A stretch of 43,699 nucleotides of DNA from contig JAJCYM010000036.1 in NCBI GenBank assembly GCA_029262895.1, positions 1-43,699 of the forward strand, written 5' to 3'. Of this stretch, positions 16,191 to 24,856 are shown one piece after another. The position numbers and the translations under genes were made by a program. Under the pieces are notes generated by a model, which had not been told where the DNA came from, did not search any database, and was given only the letters and a program-made list of their open reading frames with translations. The stretch comes from Roseivirga sp. Lineage in GTDB: Bacteria; Bacteroidota; Bacteroidia; Cytophagales; Cyclobacteriaceae. Each line of letters starts with the position of its first letter. Positions within the stretch are counted from its first letter, which is position 1.

Positions 16191-16211
16191 TTTGAAATTG
16201 TATTACTTTGA

Positions 16212-16511
16212 CCAAAGATTTCAAATCAACATTTTGCCCTCATATTTGAAAGCCCCGAATATCCGCAGCCTCTTAGCGAAGACCAATTTGATTTATGGCT
16301 TGAAAAAGGCAGGGAAAGCAAAATCAAATATGAATTTGTGTTGATCATTTGGAATGATATGGAAGAGCAGTATCATCCACTTTATGTAGAAAATCTGGAA
16401 GCCGTATATGAACACGGCAAAGATTTCAGTTCAGGTAGGAGTGGTCAGGATTCTTTGGTTGCTGCGTATAACTTGTATTCTGAGTCTAAGGTTAACCCTT
16501 ATTCCAATTGA
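16212..16511 (+). pseudogene. coding-like remnant without start codon
   Basis: An open frame of about 99 codons has protein-like composition: an FALIFESPEYPQPLSEDQFD segment, then WLEKGRESKIKYEFVLIIWN, HPLYVENLEAVYEH and GQDSLVAAYNLYSES, ending in TGA. There is no ATG/GTG/TTG at its beginning; the first ATG is internal (16362). It follows in-frame stops and the small ORF at 16098. It therefore looks like a decayed gene or a fragment, not recognised as a named family. It lies between the two tRNA-linked islands. Confidence 0.45.
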
Positions 16512-16618
16512 CGTAGAGGATTCATCTTTCATAGGATAAACCTGTTCACTTGCCTTTTTTCTCTGAGGGTAACGAAGAGTCTAATCATTGGGATTAACTG
16601 ACGTTGACCCCTGCGGAT

Positions 16619-16646
16619 GGACCTTTTTTCGGAGAGAAGGAGACTC
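16619..16646 (-). repeat. att-like partial copy of the tRNA-Ser 3' end and terminator arm
   Basis: This 28-bp stretch matches 18330-18357 at 24 of 28 positions (shared core GGACCTTTTT and CGGAGAGA). The match covers the end of the tRNA-Ser acceptor/T stem and the adjoining half of its terminator. No other tRNA-Ser sequence follows. It is more diverged than the tRNA-Pro repeat. Confidence 0.6.
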
Positions 16647-16779
16647 CTTTTTGCCCCAGCTATTTTCTTGGTTTCCTGCTCCTAATGGCTATTTTTGAGA
16701 TTTTTTATTTGTGTAACAAACCATGACAACTCCTTTTTACTGTATTTTTGGTCTGTTTTTGTTACAAAACAGTCAAAAC

Positions 16780-17994
16780 TCAATCATCCCATTGTGGGCA
16801 GCGGTTTTCCTCTTTAAATGGTAAGACTTTGGTTCTGAGGTCATGCTTCTTGTGTGGTGAAAAGTGTCTTGATAAGTTCATATATGTCGATCTGTACCCT
16901 TCATATTCTTTGTGGTGGTGAATTTTAATTCTATCACAATTCGAGTGTTCGAAAATGTAATTCAACAAGACCCTGTCCGTCATCCCGCATCCATGTCCAA
17001 TGATGTCTACTTGAAATGGTTCATTTTCAACGAATTTTTCAACCCTGTGATAATTAGCTGTTCTTGAGTACTGGTTGGATTTGAAATGCTCAAGCAGATG
17101 GTTGTACTCTAACGATTCTATGAGAGAATAATTAGGATCCTTTTCATCACCATATCCGAAAACAATGGGGTTTTTGGCATCACTAACCTCACCATGTATA
17201 TGCACTACCTGGTATGTTCTGTTACCTGGATTAGTCTGATCAGTAATTTTATAGATATTCTCTATTATCGGAGTATAGTTGAAGTTGAGAATCATCACCT
17301 CTCCGACATAAGGCGTGTTTAATTTTTCTCCTTCTTTTAGGTCAATTTGAGGTTTGTGGAGCAACTCGAAATATCCATTAACATCCGCTATTTCATGATC
17401 AAATAAAACACGAATTAAATACTTCTCAAATTCCTGTCTAATAGTCTTAAAATGGTTGTTTAGTCTCCAAATCTCACCAGTGGGTACGTCATTTTGATTA
17501 GGCATAATTAATCTGCACAGCTCTTTGAAATATGCTTTTTCAAAATCAATCCAATTGTCAGGATTAGTGGATCTCAAAACACCCTTCAAGAACTCATGAT
17601 CTTCAACTATCAATTCATGTTTACCTGTAATGACATAGCGGTGATTGTCCCAAGTTATATCTCCTGGCAGCTTGTATCCCATGTCTAAAATTGAATTCCA
17701 GGTGAACTTATAAATATCTTCAAACACTATTGAAATTGGATTGTTGAAATCAATATTTGGAGGTTGTGGCCAATTACCTTTGTGCTTGGCACTAGTTGGG
17801 TGTAATATATTTATCAAAGGATGACGTGTATTGGCTTGAGAAAAGAGACTTCTCTTTAATAAATATTTAGCAAAATCACTGAAATTTGTGGGAAGGTTAT
17901 GAGAAAGGTCGAAGCCATTACCAAGTATGAAGAGCTTTTTTTTTGGCAATTCATACTCGTAGTAATCTAGTGGTATTTGGTCATTTTCGATCAC
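16780..17994 (-). CDS. AbiH-family abortive infection protein
   Basis: A 404-aa cytosolic protein of the bacteriophage abortive infection AbiH family. The diagnostic N-terminal nucleotide-binding-like loop is LFILGNGFDLSHNLPTNF (residues about 17-34). A central VVHIHGEVSDAKNPIVFGYG and a late DIIGHGCGMTDRVLLNYIFE also match the family's conserved HxHG and GHG/S-x-x-D motifs, which recall SIR2-like folds. AbiH was first described in Lactococcus as a phage-resistance protein; how it acts is not established. It starts at GTG 17994, which overlaps the stop of a 36-aa ORF in GTGA. It is the main gene of the putative tRNA-Ser island. Confidence 0.88.
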   Translation of the reverse strand: MIENDQIPLDYYEYELPKKKLFILGNGFDLSHNLPTNFSDFAKYLLKRSLFSQANTRHPLINILHPTSAKHKGNWPQPPNIDFNNPISIVFEDIYKFTWNSILDMGYKLPGDITWDNHRYVITGKHELIVEDHEFLKGVLRSTNPDNWIDFEKAYFKELCRLIMPNQNDVPTGEIWRLNNHFKTIRQEFEKYLIRVLFDHEIADVNGYFELLHKPQIDLKEGEKLNTPYVGEVMILNFNYTPIIENIYKITDQTNPGNRTYQVVHIHGEVSDAKNPIVFGYGDEKDPNYSLIESLEYNHLLEHFKSNQYSRTANYHRVEKFVENEPFQVDIIGHGCGMTDRVLLNYIFEHSNCDRIKIHHHKEYEGYRSTYMNLSRHFSPHKKHDLRTKVLPFKEENRCPQWDD

Positions 17995-18101
17995 CTCTTA
18001 TGTCTTTCTCCATCCGGCTTTCTCCAAAGCCCTAATTCCTCTGGCGTCAGATCTTCAAGTGAAGTGATAGAATTTTGAGTTGTGGGTTCATCCATTTTCA
18101 T
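17991..18101 (-). CDS. 36-aa ORF translationally coupled to abiH
   Basis: A short open frame starts at ATG 18101 and encodes a charged, soluble peptide (MKMDEPTTQNSITSLEDLTP..., ending PDGERHKR). Its TGA overlaps the GTG start of abiH in the 4-bp unit GTGA, the same style of coupling as in the chromosomal operons here. The composition is acidic at the N-terminus and basic at the C-terminus, with no membrane segment. It may be a leader ORF, a small antitoxin-like partner, or simply the means of translating abiH from a weak GTG. No family was recognised. Confidence 0.5.
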   Translation of the reverse strand: MKMDEPTTQNSITSLEDLTPEELGLWRKPDGERHKR

Positions 18102-18300
18102 AACCAATATAAGAAATAAAGAGATTTAACGAGTGCTTTCTGCCTTTGCTGGTGTTGTTCCTATATAATCACCCAATAGATGGAATTACCTCCGGTGATC
18201 CCAATTGGGCGGCCCTGCAAAAAAGCCCTGAACCTCCGCTTCGCGTAGGAAGTTTTTTTTCATTTAGACGCTTGTGAGCAAGCTCAACGCTCCTAAACGA

Positions 18301-18339
18301 AAAAAGTCCCGACCAACTATGTTGGCTCAGGACCTTTTT
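18301..18339 (-). terminator. terminator of tRNA-Ser
   Basis: A hairpin with arms AAAAAGTCC and GGAC(C)TTTTT and an inner GACCAAC / GTTGG stem follows the tRNA-Ser 3' end on the minus strand. Its right arm is part of the repeat found again at 16619. Confidence 0.75.
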
Positions 18340-18427
<88 letters not shown>

Positions 18428-18615
18428 AGGGTTATTTACTGAATCTTCCTTCGTTTAAAAGGAGTGCAAATATAATTCAATACCTCAGACATACCCAAGC
18501 ACAATTATTAAAAAAATGCCACTTGAATAAATGAGCTTCCACTCCTCACAAAAGATGGGTTACTTATTAAACACTATGGCTTTTGGTAAGTCATAATTCG
18601 AATCAACTCAACAAA

Positions 18616-21600
18616 ATGAAACAGCCGAAACAAACAAGAAAGGCAATTACTCAAGCTTGGGTACTTGCTTTAAGCATGTTACTGATTTCGTCCGTCTCCT
18701 TCGGACAATCAATCGACTTCAGCAAATTGGAATCCATCAAAGCCAGAAGTATCGGCCCAGCCGGTATGAGTGGCAGGGTGACCTCCATTGATGTAGTCAG
18801 AAGTCAGCCAGAAATTATTTATGCAGGCTCCGCCTCTGGAGGACTATGGAAGTCTGAAAGTGGAGGGATTGACTGGAAACCTATCTTTGATGATCAGCTG
18901 GCACTATCTATTGGTGCTGTGGCCGTTTCCCAGAAGAACCCCGATGTGGTTTGGGTAGGTACCGGAGAGGGCAACCCAAGAAACTCATTAACCGGTGGTT
19001 ACGGAGTCTATAGAAGTCAGGATGCCGGAAGAACCTGGCAGCTGATGGGCCTTGAAAATACCAGAAACGTTCATAGAATTATTATTCATCCTGATGACCC
19101 CAATACGGTGTATATCGGAGCCATAGGTTCTCCCTGGGGAGAGCACAAGGAAAGAGGTGTATATAAAACCACCGATGGTGGCGAAACCTGGAATCACATT
19201 TTATATGTAGATGAAAAAACGGGAGTGGGCGATATGATTATTGACCCTTCCAACCCTGACAAGCTTTTTGTGAATATGTGGCAACACAGGCGCGAGCCAT
19301 GGTTTTTCAAATCCGGAGGATCTAGCTCCGGTCTTTATGTCACCCTTGACGGTGGCAAAAACTGGACAAAGCAGACTGCCGAAGAGAATGGATTGCCTGA
19401 AGGTGACCTTGGGCGTATGGGCTTAGCCATTGGTACCAATAACCCCAATAGAGTTTACGCTTTGATTGAAGCCAAAGACAATGCGCTCTATCGTTCTGAT
19501 GATGGCGGCTTCAACTGGACTAAGATCAATGATAAGTCACAGGAGATAGGCAACAGACCCTTTTACTATTATGATATCTATGTTGATCCCAAAAACGAGA
19601 ACAGAGTTTATAGTATCCACACCAATGTGACTAGAAGTGAAGATGGAGGGAAGTCATTCTCTCAACTAATTAGTCGCGGTACGATACATGTGGACAACCA
19701 TGCTTTGTACATCAACCCGGATAACCCGAAGTATGTTATTCTGGGTAATGATGGTGGAATGGCAATAACACGAGATATGGGCAAGACCTGGCGTTTTATT
19801 CAGAACCTTGCTCTGGGTCAGTTCTATCATATTGCCGTGGACAATGAAACACCTTATAATGTATATGGTGGTCTTCAAGACAATGGTAGCTGGACAGGCC
19901 CCGCCTATTCCTGGACCCGAGGGGGTATCAGAAATGACTACTTCCATTCAGTATCCGGTGGTGATGGTTTTGATGTTGTGCCTGACCCGGATGATTCGCG
20001 ATATGGCTATTCCATGTCACAACAAGGCAATGTCTCCAGGTATGATAAGGTGACCGGGCGTTCTCAATCCGTCAAGCCAAATCACCCTGACCCTAATGTG
20101 AGATTGCGTTTCAACTGGAATGCGGCCATTGCCCAAAACCCCTTTGACAACAACTCCATCTATTTTGGAAGTCAGTTCGTGCATAAGAGCAATGACAAAG
20201 GAAATAGCTGGGATGTTATCTCTCCGGATTTGACTACTAACAACCCTGAAAAACAAAAACAAAATGAGAGTGGGGGATTAACCAGAGATGCCACTGGCGC
20301 TGAAAATCATACCACACTTTTGGTCATTGAGCCGAGCCCGCGTGAAGAACAAGTGATTTGGGCAGGTACGGATGATGGCAATGTGCAGATCACAAGAGAT
20401 GGCGGAAAAAGCTGGACCAACGTAGCCAAGAATATGAAAGGGGTTCCGGAAGGTAGTTGGATCGCTCAAATCAAATCCTCCAGACATAATGATGGGGAGG
20501 CGGTTGCTGTGATTAACAACTACAGAAGATTTGACTTCAAACCCTATCTCTACAGAACGAAGAATTACGGAAGAAGCTGGGAGGTTTTAGCTGATGAAAA
20601 CGATGTGTTTGGCTATTCTCTTTCCTTTGTTCAGGACCCGGTAGAACCAAGGTTGATGTTTTATGGCACTGAGAACGGACTATTTGTAAGCATTGATGAA
20701 GGTGCAAACTGGAGCCAATTTAAAAATAACTACCCAAGCGTTTCCACCATGGACATGGTGATTCAGGAAAGAGAAAGCGATTTGGTAATCGGTACTTTCG
20801 GAAGGGCCATTTATGTAGTTGATGACATCAAGCCGTTAAGGGCAATGGCGAAAAAAGGTGCAGATGTTATGAATGCCGCCTTGGCCATAGTGGAACCGTC
20901 CACTGCCTATATTCACAGTTCCCGAGCCGCAAGTGGTATGGGAAGCCCAGGTAATGCAGCCTTTGATGGGGACAATCGTCAAAGCTTTGGTGCCACAATC
21001 AAGTTTTTCGCTAAAAAACCTGAGACTCAGAATCGCGGTGATATTGTAGCCCAAAATGGGGGAGGTCCCCAACCCGGCAATGCAAATAGAGGTAGCCGAC
21101 CGGGATTTGATGGTGCTGCTAATGGTGGCGGCAATCGTGCAGGCCGCGGTGGTCAGGGAGGTCGTAGAGGAGGCAGAGCTGCCGGGCCACAGGCCAAAGT
21201 GGAAATCTATGATATGAGTGGAACATTGGTTAGAAACCTGACCGCACCGTTAAACGGAGGCTTGCACCAGGTCTCTTGGAGAATGGATGAAAACCCTCCG
21301 GAAGGAACGGTACAGCCTACCTTACCTCCTGGTATTCCTGCAGAGTTTGCAAGACGCTTCCAAAGAGGGGGAGCTCCTGCCCTACCAGGAATGTACAAAG
21401 TGAAGATCATGGTTGGTCAAGAGACCGCAGAGACCCAGATTGAGATTAAGATGGACCCCAGGGAAAATGTCTCTATGGATGTTCTGGTTGCTCGCAGAGA
21501 TATGCTTCGAGAAATTAACGAACTCTCAACTGAAGCTTCAAAAATGGGTGCAAAAGTAACCGCTGATGTTCAGAAGGTCAATAAGGTGATTGCTGCTCTT

Positions 21601-21948
21601 CAAGGTAAGCGGGGTAGGGATGTCCAGGCTTTGCGAACGTCAAGTAATGATATCAAAAAAGAATTGGAAGAACTCTCCAAAGCCGTTGGCCAGGGCAGAC
21701 GTTTTGGGAGAGGTGGAAATCCGGGTGATGCTGTGCCAGCTCAAACCAGAATTTCGACCGCTTCACGTTCCGTCAGTGGCTCCTATAATATGCCAGGGCG
21801 AACACAAAAGATGTTGTTGGATCAGGCCAAGGTTAGGTTCGCTGAAGCAAAGAAGATGGTAGATGCTTTTTACGAGGCATCCTGGGACCAATATCTTGAA
21901 TCTGTAAAAGGCGTGGACTTTTCACCAATCGGAACAAGCGGCAATTAG
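18616..21948 (+). CDS. large exported BNR/Asp-box repeat protein (VPS10/sortilin-like, 'glycosyl hydrolase' family of Bacteroidota)
   Basis: About 1110 aa from ATG 18616. That start gives a good signal peptide (LALSMLLISSVSFGQ); an upstream ATG at 18583 adds eleven residues. The first ~750 residues contain about ten Asp-box turns (SxDxGxxW type: SQDAGRTWQ, TTDGGETWN, TLDGGKNWT, SDDGGFNWT, TRDGGKSWT, SIDEGANWS and others), as in VPS10/sialidase-like beta-propellers. A low-complexity Gly/Arg/Asn segment (about residues 808-858) links to an Ig-like FlgD-type strand region (VEIYDMSGTLVRNL) and a C-terminal helical, coiled-coil-like part. Many such proteins are labelled glycosyl hydrolases without proof of activity. 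It acts outside the cytoplasm and is a single-gene unit. Confidence 0.88.
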   Translation: MKQPKQTRKAITQAWVLALSMLLISSVSFGQSIDFSKLESIKARSIGPAGMSGRVTSIDVVRSQPEIIYAGSASGGLWKSESGGIDWKPIFDDQLALSIGAVAVSQKNPDVVWVGTGEGNPRNSLTGGYGVYRSQDAGRTWQLMGLENTRNVHRIIIHPDDPNTVYIGAIGSPWGEHKERGVYKTTDGGETWNHILYVDEKTGVGDMIIDPSNPDKLFVNMWQHRREPWFFKSGGSSSGLYVTLDGGKNWTKQTAEENGLPEGDLGRMGLAIGTNNPNRVYALIEAKDNALYRSDDGGFNWTKINDKSQEIGNRPFYYYDIYVDPKNENRVYSIHTNVTRSEDGGKSFSQLISRGTIHVDNHALYINPDNPKYVILGNDGGMAITRDMGKTWRFIQNLALGQFYHIAVDNETPYNVYGGLQDNGSWTGPAYSWTRGGIRNDYFHSVSGGDGFDVVPDPDDSRYGYSMSQQGNVSRYDKVTGRSQSVKPNHPDPNVRLRFNWNAAIAQNPFDNNSIYFGSQFVHKSNDKGNSWDVISPDLTTNNPEKQKQNESGGLTRDATGAENHTTLLVIEPSPREEQVIWAGTDDGNVQITRDGGKSWTNVAKNMKGVPEGSWIAQIKSSRHNDGEAVAVINNYRRFDFKPYLYRTKNYGRSWEVLADENDVFGYSLSFVQDPVEPRLMFYGTENGLFVSIDEGANWSQFKNNYPSVSTMDMVIQERESDLVIGTFGRAIYVVDDIKPLRAMAKKGADVMNAALAIVEPSTAYIHSSRAASGMGSPGNAAFDGDNRQSFGATIKFFAKKPETQNRGDIVAQNGGGPQPGNANRGSRPGFDGAANGGGNRAGRGGQGGRRGGRAAGPQAKVEIYDMSGTLVRNLTAPLNGGLHQVSWRMDENPPEGTVQPTLPPGIPAEFARRFQRGGAPALPGMYKVKIMVGQETAETQIEIKMDPRENVSMDVLVARRDMLREINELSTEASKMGAKVTADVQKVNKVIAALQGKRGRDVQALRTSSNDIKKELEELSKAVGQGRRFGRGGNPGDAVPAQTRISTASRSVSGSYNMPGRTQKMLLDQAKVRFAEAKKMVDAFYEASWDQYLESVKGVDFSPIGTSGN

Positions 21949-21965
21949 TAATCCTAAATGAATTT

Positions 21966-22007
21966 AAAAGAGGAAGGCTGTCTTGTTTGATGGCCTTTCT
22001 CTTTTTA
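21966..22007. terminator. terminator after the BNR-repeat gene
   Basis: An imperfect stem of more than 10 bp (AAAGAGGAAGGC / GCCTTTCTCTTT) ends in a T run on the plus strand and could also act on the minus strand for the permease gene at 22266. Confidence 0.75.
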
Positions 22008-22120
22008 TAGACCAGTCAGGCTGATTCGTTGGAGACAGAGCGCCTCGAATTACACAGCGTAAATTACAAATCCCAAGCACCAAATTCCAAAACCCAAACT
22101 CCAAGCTCTCGTTTTCAAAA

Positions 22121-22202
22121 CATCAAACATCAAACATCAAACATCAAACATCAAACATCAAACATCAAACATCAAACATCAAACATCAAACATCAAACAT
22201 CT
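22121..22202. repeat. heptanucleotide tandem repeat (CATCAAA)n
   Basis: About 11.7 perfect head-to-tail copies of the 7-mer CATCAAA. They are preceded at 22060-22110 by a degenerate run of CAAATTCCAA/CCAAACTCC-type words, so the whole 22060-22202 stretch is low-complexity. It lies between two convergent genes. The overlapping ORF (repeating KHQTSNI) is a by-product of the repeat. There are no spacers, so this is not a CRISPR array. Confidence 0.92.
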
Positions 22203-22265
22203 AAAACCTGGAACCACCAGTCTAACCTTCAGTATTGAGACTATATCTGTTTCACTGGCAAACTG

Positions 22266-24677
22266 TTATTCATGCCTTAAAGTCTTCACAGGGTTTAACC
22301 TTGACACCCTCCTTGTATGAAAACTTACGGTTGCAAAAGCAATGGCAATGGTTATCAAAACCACCCATACAGCTCTGAACGCATCAATATCAGTTCTGTA
22401 GGAAAAGTTGTTTAACCAATTCTCCATTAAGAACCACCCTAACGGAATGGCAACGATAAGTGCCAGTAGTACAGGAATCAGATAACTCTTGATCAGCAGG
22501 TTAAAGATTCCCTGATTAGATGAGCCCATTACCTTTCGAATGGTAACCTCGCGAACGCGACTTTTCGAGGCATAAGACACAAGTCCGAGAAGACCTAGGC
22601 AAGAGATGATAATGATCAGCACACAGAAGTAAAGAAGGAGTTGCTGAAGATTAGCCTCGGTCTTATGCAGGTTTTTAAAGCCATCATCAAGGAAGCTATA
22701 CTCTAATGGGAAAGAAGAGTTGAAGCTATCCCATTCCTTTTTCACAAAGTCAACCCCGGTTTGGAGATTGTCGCTTTGAAGTTTTACCAAAAGCTTTTTC
22801 GGGGATTCTGTGACCACAAAAATAATGGGTTGGATAAGGGAGTGAAGAGAAATGGTATGGAAGTCCGTTACCACACCGATAATCTCCAGGTCAATGGGGT
22901 TCCCGTCATCGTCTGTACTTACGGCCAGTTTGCGCCCAATTGCAGCTGCAGTGCCCCCGAAGAGTTTGGCAGCAGTTTCGTTGACTAGAATTTTGGTATC
23001 GGCATCATTGCCAAATTGCTCGTCAAAGAATCGCCCTGAAGCCAGTTTGACACCAAGAGTCTGAAGAAAATCATAATCCACAGACATATATTCTGCCCCC
23101 GTTGTGTTGTAGGAGCCATCAAGCTCCTTGATGTCGGCCAGCACCTGAACCAGAGGCTCTGTCGGAACCTCCTCCGAGCTGGAAATGGCAGTAATTGCCG
23201 GATTTTTGAGCCATTCGGATTTTATAAACTCTATTCTTTTTTGAACAGACGTATCATTGATTGAAACGACCATCGCACTTTCTTTGTCAAAGCCAAGGTC
23301 TCTGTTCGCAATGAAGTTGGATTGTTTTAGTACCACCGAGGTTGAAAACAGCAATCCTGCAGCAATAATAAATTGAAGTCCTACAAACACTCTTCTGATA
23401 ACAGACCTTCGGGCGGAACCTGAGGAACGGTTGTTAAGCACTTCAGTGGGTCTCAAGGCCAGTGCCGATAGGGCAGGGTAGACTGCTGAGACCAGACTGA
23501 TAATCAAAAACAGCGATATAAAGAAGACTACATTCCAAAACTCCAGAACGGTGGTGGTATCTATTTGGATTCCGCTCATTTGATTGAAAAAAGGAAGAAG
23601 CAAATAAATGAACGCCACACTGAAAAGAGCTGAGACTACGGCAACCAGTAGAGAATTGACAGCTGTGTGCATAATGATTGATTGACGATTGGAACCGAGA
23701 ACCTTTCTAATGCCTACTTCTCTGATGCGCTGGATAGACTTTGCTGTGGCCAGGTTGGTATAATTGATACTGACTAGGAAGATGATTAAGATGCCTACAG
23801 TGGCAAATATGTACACATTAGACAAACTGCCATTGGGATAGGCCTCCCACTGAAGGTCAGAATTCAAATGAATATCTGTGACCGGCTGCATTAAAATCCT
23901 GGCTGTTCCACCAAACTGTTCAAAGGGTGCCTTCATGTATTTGTCGTAATAGGCAGGGATTTTACTTTCAAAATTTTCAGCATTCGCATCGCTTCTAAGC
24001 TTGATATAGGTGTAAGTATGCCAACCCAGCCAGCGACCATTCTCACCAGGCCTTGCGCCATTATGCCAGGACACCCAAGCCTCGATAGGCAGGTGAGTAA
24101 GTGCCTTGGAAGATTTGATAACACCAGTAACCTGAACATCAACCTGATCATCCAGACGAATGATTTGCCCCATAGCAGAAGTTTGGTTGAAGAGTCTTAG
24201 AGCGAGACTACTTGAGATAACAATTGAATTGGGTTGTGTAAGTGCGGTAGCCGCAGTTCCTTCAAGAAACTCCTGGTCAAAAACGTCAAAATAGGTGGAG
24301 TCAGTATAGAATATCTGATCGCTCTTTATTAGATTTTCTCCAACTGCCAGGAGGCCAGAATGGGTAAAGAGTCCATTCACACCAAGGACACGGGTCTGCG
24401 CTTCAATTTCTGCAAACTCATCCTGCATGGTTTTACCTACAGGTCTGGCTATGTTGGCAAAAAGGTCCACTTTATCGTCAAAGGTGTACTCAACACCAAT
24501 TCGGAAGATGTCCTCTGATTCGGCAAAGTGCTTGTCGTAAGAGGTTTCTGACCTTACGAAGATAAAAATCAGGAAGACTGCAGTAATGCCGAGTGTAAGG
24601 CCCAGAATATTAGTTAAAGAATGAGTCAGGTTCTTTCTCAGAGCGATAAGCTCTGCCTTGATGATGTGCTTTAGCAT
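22266..24677 (-). CDS. MacB/FtsX-like ABC transporter permease (1)
   Basis: About 803 aa from ATG 24677. This start puts MLKHIIKAELIALRKNLTHS before the first membrane helix; the ORF's 28-residue upstream extension is not conserved in its relatives. Order: N-terminal helix (NILGLTLGITAVFLIFIFV), MacB-type periplasmic domain, FtsX core with SINYTNLATAKSIQRIREVG and the coupling sequence GIRKVLGSN, three helices, a second periplasmic domain, and a second FtsX core (REVTIRKVMGSS) ending NPVKTLRHE. It is a full-length two-FtsX-domain permease. No ATPase gene is in the window, so it must use one encoded elsewhere if it transports at all. It is the most divergent of the four minus-strand copies. 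Confidence 0.9.
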   Translation of the reverse strand: MLKHIIKAELIALRKNLTHSLTNILGLTLGITAVFLIFIFVRSETSYDKHFAESEDIFRIGVEYTFDDKVDLFANIARPVGKTMQDEFAEIEAQTRVLGVNGLFTHSGLLAVGENLIKSDQIFYTDSTYFDVFDQEFLEGTAATALTQPNSIVISSSLALRLFNQTSAMGQIIRLDDQVDVQVTGVIKSSKALTHLPIEAWVSWHNGARPGENGRWLGWHTYTYIKLRSDANAENFESKIPAYYDKYMKAPFEQFGGTARILMQPVTDIHLNSDLQWEAYPNGSLSNVYIFATVGILIIFLVSINYTNLATAKSIQRIREVGIRKVLGSNRQSIIMHTAVNSLLVAVVSALFSVAFIYLLLPFFNQMSGIQIDTTTVLEFWNVVFFISLFLIISLVSAVYPALSALALRPTEVLNNRSSGSARRSVIRRVFVGLQFIIAAGLLFSTSVVLKQSNFIANRDLGFDKESAMVVSINDTSVQKRIEFIKSEWLKNPAITAISSSEEVPTEPLVQVLADIKELDGSYNTTGAEYMSVDYDFLQTLGVKLASGRFFDEQFGNDADTKILVNETAAKLFGGTAAAIGRKLAVSTDDDGNPIDLEIIGVVTDFHTISLHSLIQPIIFVVTESPKKLLVKLQSDNLQTGVDFVKKEWDSFNSSFPLEYSFLDDGFKNLHKTEANLQQLLLYFCVLIIIISCLGLLGLVSYASKSRVREVTIRKVMGSSNQGIFNLLIKSYLIPVLLALIVAIPLGWFLMENWLNNFSYRTDIDAFRAVWVVLITIAIAFATVSFHTRRVSRLNPVKTLRHE

Positions 24678-24807
24678 GGTCGTTTCTGTAGGTTGAAGAC
24701 AATTGTGATTTAAATTATATTTTTTGAATAGATATAATTTAAGCACACAAAAATATAACAACTGAAGTAAGATAATGACCTTATCTCAACTTGGAGGTCA
24801 TAAAAAA

Positions 24808-24825
24808 GACCTCCCGAAGGAGGTC
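24808..24825 (-). terminator. terminator after permease 2
   Basis: A GACCTCC / GGAGGTC stem with a CGAA loop and T run on the minus strand. The hairpin and about 45 bp around it are nearly identical to the terminator at 27459-27476. Confidence 0.85.
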
Positions 24826-24856
24826 CTTATTGTTTGAGGTATAATTAATTTTTTTA

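Noticed and set aside
22121-22202. Possible CRISPR array
   Set aside because: The units are 7 bp and directly joined; there are no spacers and no cas genes in the window.
22029-22238. 69-aa plus-strand ORF with repeating KHQTSNI
   Set aside because: It is produced by the 7-bp tandem repeat read in threes; no start context or protein-like composition outside the repeat.
24748-24755. TATTTTTG (minus strand) as -7 box for permease 1
   Set aside because: The nearest TTG is about 31 bp away, outside the usual spacing; not listed as a promoter.
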